Source: Burkholderiales bacterium UBA2463
Lineage (GTDB): Bacteria; Pseudomonadota; Gammaproteobacteria; Burkholderiales; Burkholderiaceae_A
Reading direction: 5' to 3'
Assembly: GCA_002342295.1 (NCBI GenBank)
Contig: DDPR01000019.1
Location: 1 to 9,965, forward strand
Length of the DNA stretch: 9,965 nucleotides
The notes under the pieces are model-generated. The model was given only the letters and a program-made list of their open reading frames with translations. It made no database searches and had not been told where the DNA came from. The position numbers and the translations under genes are program-made. Of the stretch, positions 6,302-9,965 are shown in pieces (within the stretch, counting starts at the first letter, position 1; every line of letters begins with the position of its first letter).

Positions 6302-7096
6302 ATGCCATACGCCCACATTTTTCCTCGCCTTCTTGGCCTGAGTCTTTTTGCTGCCACCCTCGCGGGATGCGCCTCATCGTTTGCTCCCCCAAGCCTGGGG
6401 TCAGTCTTTTATGAGCAGAAAAAAGACCCCGTTGTGCTCACCGGGTCGGCTCCCTCTTATGTGCAAGAGATTGTGGTGCCGGGTAATGGCAAGTCCATTG
6501 CCGTGACAGAACTCGGCTTTAAATCCGATGACCTCAACCACAAAGACTTCTATGGGCTAGCAGCTGAAGTGCGGGCGGGTCTCATTCGCAGTGGCTATCG
6601 CGTGGTGCAGACACGGTTTGTTACGCCGACCACCGTATCGCAGGACCACTTTCTGGATGCACTAGGCCGCATAGAGTCGGGTGAATTCGCAGGAGCAGAT
6701 TATGTGCTGCATGGGGTGGTGACGGGCAATACCTTCGATGACACCACCACCCCCATCGACGGAACACGCAGCCAGATGCGTGTAGTCACACTTAGTTTGG
6801 TCGCGTCCTTCGGACTTATCGATGTCCAAAATCGCCAGGTGCTGGCCTCCTTCGTGGCCACAGGCAGCGTCAAAGAGCAGGCCATTGATGCGACAGACCC
6901 CCTTTGGCGTCCCAAGGTGGTGCCTATGATGCAGGCCCTCGGGCAGTCCTTATCCGCCGATGTTGCCAAGCGTCTCAATAGCCAGAATGTAGTGATGGGT
7001 GCCTTGAACACAGCGGGTTCGGCTGCCGACTCTCAGCCCGTGCTCGACAAGCGCCGACTGAGTGAGGAAGGGGCGACGCTCAAGGTCTATCGCTAG
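6302..7096 (+). CDS. Second CsgG/LpoB-like lipoprotein
   Basis: A 264-residue lipoprotein. The ATG at 6302 follows GAGGAG by six bases; an in-frame start 22 codons earlier lies inside the previous gene and lacks this site. The signal core at 8-19 ends in the lipobox LAGC with C23. The mature part resembles the CsgG/FlgO/LpoB fold: a strand GKSIAVTELGF, a helix FYGLAAEVRAGLIRSGYRVV, GADYVLHGVVTG, and a hydrophobic strand pair VTLSLVASFGLIDVQNRQVL, then a helix QALGQSLSADVAKRL. A Pro-poor, Ala/Ser-rich tail ends in LKVYR. CsgG-like proteins can form outer-membrane pores or act as periplasmic adaptors; which applies cannot be told. It ends the lipoprotein operon, 19 bases after the LpoB-like gene. 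Similarity is at fold level, so the family call is moderate; lipoprotein status is strong. Confidence 0.82.
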   Translation: MPYAHIFPRLLGLSLFAATLAGCASSFAPPSLGSVFYEQKKDPVVLTGSAPSYVQEIVVPGNGKSIAVTELGFKSDDLNHKDFYGLAAEVRAGLIRSGYRVVQTRFVTPTTVSQDHFLDALGRIESGEFAGADYVLHGVVTGNTFDDTTTPIDGTRSQMRVVTLSLVASFGLIDVQNRQVLASFVATGSVKEQAIDATDPLWRPKVVPMMQALGQSLSADVAKRLNSQNVVMGALNTAGSAADSQPVLDKRRLSEEGATLKVYR

Positions 7097-7103
7097 CTTC
7101 AAA

Positions 7104-7126
7104 ATCGTCAAAAAGTTCTTGACGAT
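7104..7126. promoter_or_regulatory. 23-bp dyad overlapping a -35 box, candidate operator
   Basis: ATCGTCAA and TTGACGAT form a perfect eight-base inverted repeat with a seven-base centre, eight bases after the stop of the lipoprotein operon. The right arm contains the -35 hexamer TTGACG, so a bound protein would block the promoter. Transcribed, it would form a hairpin, but no T-run follows on the plus strand; on the minus strand TTTT follows, so a weak reverse terminator is possible. Confidence 0.45.
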
Positions 7127-7147
7127 CCTCGCAGTGCGAACTAACAT
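7119..7147 (+). promoter_or_regulatory. Sigma70-type promoter for the structured RNA
   Basis: TTGACG at 7119-7124 (five of six consensus bases) and TAACAT at 7142-7147 (four of six) are separated by exactly 17 bases. Transcription would start near 7154, about 14 bases before the first arm of the RNA's closing helix. Confidence 0.5.
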
Positions 7148-7153
7148 TCGGAT

Positions 7154-7290
7154 GACATATTGAGTTTGGGCTGACGCCCTCGCCAACCTGCCCTCCCGGG
7201 CAAGGTGGTTTGCCTTGTAAGGCTATGTGACCGAGTCACTCGGTAACCAAGCGGGAATGCGTCAGCCCTCTCATCCGTAGAGGGCTTTTT
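7154..7290 (+). ncRNA. Structured RNA, candidate riboswitch, attenuator or small RNA
   Basis: The closing helix pairs GGGCTGACGC (7168-7177) with GCGTCAGCCC (7259-7268), ten perfect pairs across an 81-base interior. Inside, hairpin 1 (7186-7206) has TGCCC/GGGCA and a bulge-extended ACC/GGT. GGTT (7207-7210) can pair with AACC (7245-7248), enclosing GCCT/AGGC (7212-7215 with 7220-7223) and ACCGAG/CTCGGT (7230-7235 with 7239-7244). The 3' end is an intrinsic terminator whose 5' arm shares bases 7264-7268 with the closing helix, so the two cannot form fully together. That is the logic of a riboswitch or attenuator that switches on when the closing helix forms. It does not match tRNA, 6S RNA, SRP RNA, cobalamin, c-di-GMP or fluoride riboswitches as I know them. 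The gene at 7338 would be the target; a free-standing small RNA is the alternative. Confidence 0.6.
7264..7290 (+). terminator. Intrinsic terminator overlapping the closing helix of the structured RNA
   Basis: AGCCCTCT (7264-7271) and AGAGGGCT (7279-7286) form an eight-pair stem with a seven-base loop, followed by a run of T to 7290. This is a good rho-independent terminator. Its location before the gene at 7338 rather than after one suggests either the end of a small RNA or conditional termination. Confidence 0.8.
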
Positions 7291-7337
7291 CATTTCTAGC
7301 CCCCTGCGTTCGCTCTTTTACAACCAAGGGGAAATCT

Positions 7338-7610
7338 ATGGCGAGAGTCATTGAAGGTGGACAGGTCATGTCCATCGTGGTTGAACACGTCAGTCAGCAG
7401 TTTCAGATCTGGCGCATCAACCGAGGCTCAAGAGTCTTTGAAGTGACGTGTCACCAAAGAGGAGGTCTGGCAATCACCTTCTCTGCAGAGGACGCCAACG
7501 AGCTTGAATCTGACCTGAACGCCCTACGAACCCGTGCGGTAAGCCTTGAGCAATTCGAGGGGCAGCTCGCACACAAGATTGATGGGTTCTTAGCAGGTAT
7601 TGAGCAGTAA
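7338..7610 (+). CDS. Small hypothetical protein downstream of the structured RNA
   Basis: A 90-residue protein of unknown function. AAGGGG lies about six bases before the ATG, supporting this start over an internal methionine at residue 11. There is no signal peptide or membrane segment. The first half looks strand-rich (MSIVVEHV, FQIWRINRG, VFEVTCHQRGGLAITFS). The second half is helical and charged (EDANELESDLNALRT, LEQFEGQLAHKIDGFLA), suggesting a small alpha/beta cytoplasmic protein. It starts 48 bases after the terminator at 7264-7290, so its expression may depend on read-through. A gap of 107 bases with GC-rich dyads separates it from the next operon. I recognise no family. Confidence 0.7.
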   Translation: MARVIEGGQVMSIVVEHVSQQFQIWRINRGSRVFEVTCHQRGGLAITFSAEDANELESDLNALRTRAVSLEQFEGQLAHKIDGFLAGIEQ

Positions 7611-7615
7611 GAAGT

Positions 7616-7660
7616 ATCCCCGGGGGCCCTAAACACCCTCGGGGCGCAGGAGCGGGGGAT
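7616..7660 (+). other. GC-rich imperfect stem after the 90-codon gene
   Basis: ATCCCC (7616-7621) can pair with GGGGAT (7655-7660), enclosing further C-run/G-run pairs. No T-run follows, so it is not a clean intrinsic terminator. It may reduce read-through into the next operon. No convincing promoter was seen between 7611 and 7717. Confidence 0.25.
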
Positions 7661-7717
7661 TTAGATCCAACTTGCCAGCCCGTGCATGGTGCAGAACTGG
7701 CTAAAAAGGAGAATGAA

Positions 7718-8023
7718 ATGAAGTTACTGAACTGTCGAGTGGGTGACCTTGCGGTCACTGTAAAAGCTGAGCTTCCCGAGAACATTGGCAACGTCGTTCG
7801 AATTATTGGAAGCGAGGGCGAGCGCTCTTGGTATGGCTTTGATAAACCCACCCATGTCTGGGAGGTGGTCATCGTAGAAGGCGGTCGACTCGTCTACGAG
7901 TCGGGCAACGGCGAGAAAAGTTACACCCATCGAGGTTGCGTGCCTGATGTGTTCTTAAGGCGCATTGCGCGACCCAGACCGGAGACGATTGAAGAGCTAG
8001 AGGAGGACTGCTGTGTACTCTAG
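7718..8023 (+). CDS. Conserved hypothetical protein, copy B of a two-copy family
   Basis: A 101-residue protein starting MKLLNCRVGDLAVTVKAELP. The ATG at 7718 has AAAAAGGAGA just upstream; a start 12 codons earlier lacks such a site and would add a tail missing from copy A. It aligns with the protein at 895-1224 over about 80 residues (NCxxGDLAxxVKAxLPEN, GFDxPxxVW, YExxNGE, PDxFL). The last part differs and ends in an acidic run EELEEDCCVL. Function is unknown; no signal or membrane segment. Copies A and B lie on opposite strands, pointing outwards, at the two ends of the envelope gene block. Copy B heads a packed operon: the next gene starts inside it, 11 bases before its stop. It probably is a cytoplasmic beta-rich domain. 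Confidence 0.85.
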   Translation: MKLLNCRVGDLAVTVKAELPENIGNVVRIIGSEGERSWYGFDKPTHVWEVVIVEGGRLVYESGNGEKSYTHRGCVPDVFLRRIARPRPETIEELEEDCCVL

Positions 8024-8390
8024 ACCCGGACCACAATGGTTTTATGAGAAAGGGCTCAAGGACTACAAGAAGTTCTTTGGGAAGGAGTTTCCTGAGTGGG
8101 CAAGGACGCTAGACAACGAGAGCATTCGGAGGCTTTTTGGTGTCTGCAAGCGTCTTAAGTGGCCCCTTCCACGGGCGCTTCTCGTTGGGGGAGAGACCCG
8201 ATTTGGCGAAGAGAGCCTGTGGTCGGAGAGAAGAAATCGGCTCGACTTCCTCATCGAGTGTGAATGCCAAAAGAAGAGCCCGCCTCGAGACCTTCAGAAC
8301 CTTCCCTTTGACCCTGCAAAGGCCGCTGGGGAGGCATCCTTAAAGAGAGAGAAAAAATCGGCTCAGCCGAGGGAGAGCGGACGTGGCTAG
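8013..8390 (+). CDS. Hypothetical protein, GTG start, overlapping neighbours
   Basis: A 125-residue protein starting at GTG 8013, supported by a perfect AGGAGG at 8001-8006 with six-base spacing. It overlaps the previous gene by 11 bases. The N-terminal part is basic and aromatic (GPQWFYEKGLKDYKKFFGKEFPEW at about 6-29, here read in two halves), followed by helices SIRRLFGVCKRLKWPL and RRNRLDFLIECE. The last 30 residues are Lys/Arg/Ser-rich and probably disordered. No signal peptide, membrane segment or catalytic motif is visible. The basic character would suit nucleic-acid binding, but this is only a guess. The next gene starts eight bases before its stop, so the operon is translationally coupled. 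I do not recognise a family. Confidence 0.75.
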   Translation: MYSRPGPQWFYEKGLKDYKKFFGKEFPEWARTLDNESIRRLFGVCKRLKWPLPRALLVGGETRFGEESLWSERRNRLDFLIECECQKKSPPRDLQNLPFDPAKAAGEASLKREKKSAQPRESGRG

Positions 8391-8634
8391 CATCAACCTA
8401 GAACTTTTTGGCAAAAAATATCGTGTCACGGTGGAGGTGAGTTCGAGAGATGAGGTCAAGCCATCAACCCCAGCACCAAGGCAGTGGCGGGGCATCACCC
8501 TTGCGGACATCGACAAGCAGTGGCGCAAGTCGAAGGACGTGCACCCCTCCTTTGGTCAGCAGTTGGGTCACTTTGCCGCGGGAATCGATCGAACACTGAA
8601 GGAGCACAACTTCAATGCGAGCACAACAAAATGA
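8383..8634 (+). CDS. Small hypothetical protein, GTG start
   Basis: An 83-residue protein starting at GTG 8383 with GGGAGAG about five bases upstream, overlapping the previous gene by eight bases and the next by four (ATGA at 8631-8634). Residues 1-20 form a probable beta hairpin (SINLELFGKKYRVTVEVS). A Pro-rich linker follows at about 27-33, then a segment with GITLADIDKQW and a helix FGQQLGHFAAGIDRTLKEH. No signal peptide or membrane segment is seen. Such a small strand-linker-helix protein could be an adaptor for its operon partners, but no family is recognised. The gene's reality rests on tight overlap, ribosome binding site and unbroken frame. Confidence 0.7.
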   Translation: MASINLELFGKKYRVTVEVSSRDEVKPSTPAPRQWRGITLADIDKQWRKSKDVHPSFGQQLGHFAAGIDRTLKEHNFNASTTK

Positions 8635-9038
8635 AGACTCTCTTCCTTGACTTCGACGGCGTGCTTCACACCCAGAGCGACTCGAGCGTGAAGCCATTTG
8701 GCCGCTTACCCCTGCTCGAGGCGGAACTCTCTGGACATCATCTCCACATCGTCATCTCCTCCTCTTGGCGATTTCACTTTGAGTGGAGCGAGATCAAGAA
8801 CAGGCTCGGGCAGTTATCACCCCTGGTGGTTGGGTGCACGGGCGAGGCTTTGATGTCGAGGCACGCGCGGTTTGAGGAGATCCTTCAGTACGCATCAGAC
8901 CACCAAATCACAGACTGGCGGGCCTTAGATGATGCGTGGATGGAGTTTCCGGAGGGCGAGCCCCGGCTCATAAGATGTGACCCCAGATTGGGGTTACACA
9001 CTCAGCAGCTTGAGGAGCTGAGGAGATGGCTTGCATGA
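8631..9038 (+). CDS. HAD-superfamily phosphatase-like protein (RNA-repair-associated HAD type)
   Basis: A 135-residue protein starting at the ATG that overlaps the previous stop (ATGA). HAD motif I is LFLDFDGVLH at 4-13, with nucleophile D7 and acid/base D9. Motif II is IVISSSWR at 40-47. A basic residue near RHARFEEIL (77-85) may serve motif III, and LDDAWMEFP at 99-107 gives the acidic motif IV (D100, D101). The DFDGVLH plus SSSWR combination matches the small HAD domains described in Swiss-army-knife RNA-repair proteins, which lack a large cap. Activity on phosphate ends of RNA is therefore plausible, though only the HAD call is secure. It ends a packed operon of three unknown small genes, which suggests a common pathway. 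A CCTCC-loop hairpin begins right after its stop. Confidence 0.85.
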   Translation: MKTLFLDFDGVLHTQSDSSVKPFGRLPLLEAELSGHHLHIVISSSWRFHFEWSEIKNRLGQLSPLVVGCTGEALMSRHARFEEILQYASDHQITDWRALDDAWMEFPEGEPRLIRCDPRLGLHTQQLEELRRWLA

Positions 9039-9055
9039 GGATCACCTCCTGATCC
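9039..9055 (+). other. Hairpin with anti-Shine-Dalgarno loop CCTCC
   Basis: GGATCA (9039-9044) and TGATCC (9050-9055) form a perfect six-pair stem with loop CCTCC, starting directly after the stop of the HAD gene. The first twelve bases equal the conserved 3' end of 16S rRNA (GGATCACCTCCT). No T-run follows, so it is not a standard terminator. Confidence 0.5.
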
Positions 9056-9152
9056 CGCGCGAGATCAAACTTAAAACATGGCCAAGTCCCCAAAAAACCT
9101 CATTCCCTTCCCCCGGCAGGCCATCCAGGCTCGCATTCCAAAGGAAACCAAC

Positions 9153-9638
9153 ATGACCAGAGAGATCGACAAGGAAGCAGTCAGTGTTGAGCTCATTGCT
9201 GATCGACTCACTGAGGCGGGTTATGAAGTCGAAACCGATCCGGATGAGAACATCATCATCGTGCATCGGACGTGGGTCAACCTTCGGCTGCAGCTCTACT
9301 CGGACCTCAAAAGCATTCGCTTTCGCTCGTATGTATGGCTCAATCGCCACCTCACTGAGGAAGACCTTCTGAAGCTCCTTCGCGAACTCAATGACGATGT
9401 CTATCTACCCAAGTTCACGTCCTATCGATGGGACGATGGGGACCTGGCCCTCTTTGCGAGCTACTCGGTGTTCTACACCTTTGGCCTTAACATGCCCAAC
9501 CTCATCTTCTCAATGCGACGTTTTATTGAGACCAAGCAAGGGGTCTACCAGGACTACATCAAAGGAACTGCGTACGACTATGTGAAGGAGAAGCCACCGG
9601 AGGCCGTTGAGGAAACTGGGGATTCGATAACCTCTTAG
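9153..9638 (+). CDS. YbjN-like domain protein
   Basis: A 161-residue protein. The ATG at 9153 is chosen because AAGGA lies seven bases upstream; the in-frame ATG at 9078 has no site and would add a Pro-rich tail. It begins with a helix (VSVELIADRLTEAGYEVE) and strands (NIIIVHRTWVNLRLQLYS). A central segment LLRELNDDVYLPKFTSYRWD and then ALFASYSVFYTFGLNMPNL and a helix FSMRRFIETKQG resemble the YbjN/type III secretion chaperone-like fold (strand-rich core with flanking helices). Such proteins are cytoplasmic; the YbjN role is poorly known and linked to motility and stress in enterobacteria. Its own ribosome site and a 114-base gap suggest expression separate from the HAD operon or attenuated from it. 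The fold call is moderate. Confidence 0.72.
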   Translation: MTREIDKEAVSVELIADRLTEAGYEVETDPDENIIIVHRTWVNLRLQLYSDLKSIRFRSYVWLNRHLTEEDLLKLLRELNDDVYLPKFTSYRWDDGDLALFASYSVFYTFGLNMPNLIFSMRRFIETKQGVYQDYIKGTAYDYVKEKPPEAVEETGDSITS

Positions 9639-9667
9639 GGGTAGGAGTGGGAGAGCCACAAAATTAG

Positions 9668-9850
9668 ATGTCCTTCCCCCACTCCAACCACGCCCAGGCG
9701 GTGGCCCAGCGCTACGAAGATGTTCCAAGCACCCTGGCCAGTCGCCTTGCCACCACGTTCTCGCCGGGCGGAAGAATCTCAGACATTGGCTGTTGCTCTG
9801 GCCGAAACATAGCCAAAGTAGCGAGTCAACAATGCATTCGACCGATCTAG
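9668..9850 (+). pseudogene. Truncated SAM-dependent methyltransferase remnant
   Basis: Sixty residues starting MSFPHSNHAQAVAQRYED and ending soon after a class I methyltransferase motif I, DIGCCSGRN at 39-47 (usual form D-I-G-C-G-S-G-R-D, so two residues are unusual). Full-length relatives are 150-250 residues, so the SAM-binding core and catalytic part are missing. The reading frame closes at 9850, inside the start of the SOUL-family gene, and no other frame continues the fold. This looks like the 5' remnant left by a deletion or insertion junction near 9810-9832. Ribosome binding site is weak and distant. It is very unlikely to be functional. Confidence 0.65.
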
Positions 9851-9965
9851 AAATTGAAGAGCCAGCCTATACCGTTTTGCAGAGTGAGGCGCCCTTTGAG
9901 CTGCGCCGCTACAGCGACTTTGTGGTGGCCGAAACTTTCGTGGCAGGAGACTTTGATGCGGCCAG
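9832..9965 (+). CDS. SOUL-family heme-binding protein, N-terminal part (cut by window edge)
   Basis: Reading from the ATG at 9832 gives 44 residues without a stop to the window end: MHSTDLEIEEPAYTVLQSEA, then PFELRRYSDFVVAETFVAGD and FDAA. The pattern E-x-P-x-Y-x-V-L, E-[IL]-R-x-Y and VAE-x-x-V-x-G-D-F-x-x-A is characteristic of the SOUL heme-binding family. Bacterial members are mostly uncharacterised, with heme or tetrapyrrole binding inferred from animal homologues. The start overlaps the 3' end of the methyltransferase remnant by 19 bases and has only a weak GCGAG upstream. An original start further upstream may have been lost at the junction. The family call is good for such a short piece. 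Confidence 0.8.
   Translation, partial: MHSTDLEIEEPAYTVLQSEAPFELRRYSDFVVAETFVAGDFDAA

Noticed and set aside
7154..7290. tRNA or tRNA-like gene
   Set aside because: The closing helix is ten pairs, there is no T-loop consensus or CCA-type end, and it ends in an intrinsic terminator.
7616..7660. Intrinsic terminator after the 90-codon gene
   Set aside because: GC-rich dyads are present but no T-run follows the stem.
9039..9050. Fragment of a 16S rRNA gene
   Set aside because: Only 12 bases match; the sequence before them is the coding end of the HAD gene, not helix 45 of 16S rRNA.
9042..9350. Open frame of 102 codons on the minus strand
   Set aside because: It is antisense to the YbjN-like gene, which has a proper ribosome binding site and family-like sequence.

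Overview
The window looks like an accessory region of a moderately GC-rich Gram-negative proteobacterium, probably beta or gamma. The reasons are three outer-membrane-type lipoproteins with good lipoboxes, a YcfL/LpoB pair of the kind found in Proteobacteria, strong AGGAG-type ribosome binding sites and a SOUL-family gene. This placement is inference. No integrase, transposase, tRNA, rRNA or CRISPR array was seen.

Left part (1-1224, minus strand): a MerR-family regulator running off the left edge, apparently read from a leaderless transcript; a SprT-like zinc metalloprotease; and a 109-residue protein of unknown function (copy A). Centre (1337-7096): a plus-strand trio coding for a small membrane-anchored protein, a four-helix membrane protein with coiled coils at both ends, and an exported cysteine-containing protein. 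A Sel1-repeat exported protein lies tail to tail with it on the minus strand, and a divergent operon of three lipoproteins follows (YcfL-like, LpoB-like and a second CsgG/LpoB-like one). All of these predicted products are membrane-bound or exported, so the block reads as a possible envelope-associated complex. The two divergent intergenic regions that could drive it carry the same 17-bp dyad, GGCTCA-N5-TGAGCC, about 53-57 bp ahead of the plus-strand start, which suggests common control.

Right part: after the last lipoprotein comes a dyad overlapping a sigma70-like promoter, then a roughly 135-nt structured RNA. Its 10-bp closing helix shares five bases with the 5' arm of a clean intrinsic terminator, an arrangement typical of riboswitches and attenuators. 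It precedes a 90-codon unknown gene and a tightly packed run of overlapping small genes (7718-9038): copy B of the 109-residue family, two unknown proteins and a HAD-family phosphatase-like protein resembling those in RNA-repair proteins. A hairpin with a CCTCC loop follows, then a YbjN-like gene, a truncated methyltransferase remnant and the start of a SOUL-family gene that runs off the right edge.

The best candidates for undescribed biology are the dyad-linked envelope block, the structured RNA with its overlapping terminator, and the overlapping small-gene operon ending in the HAD protein.
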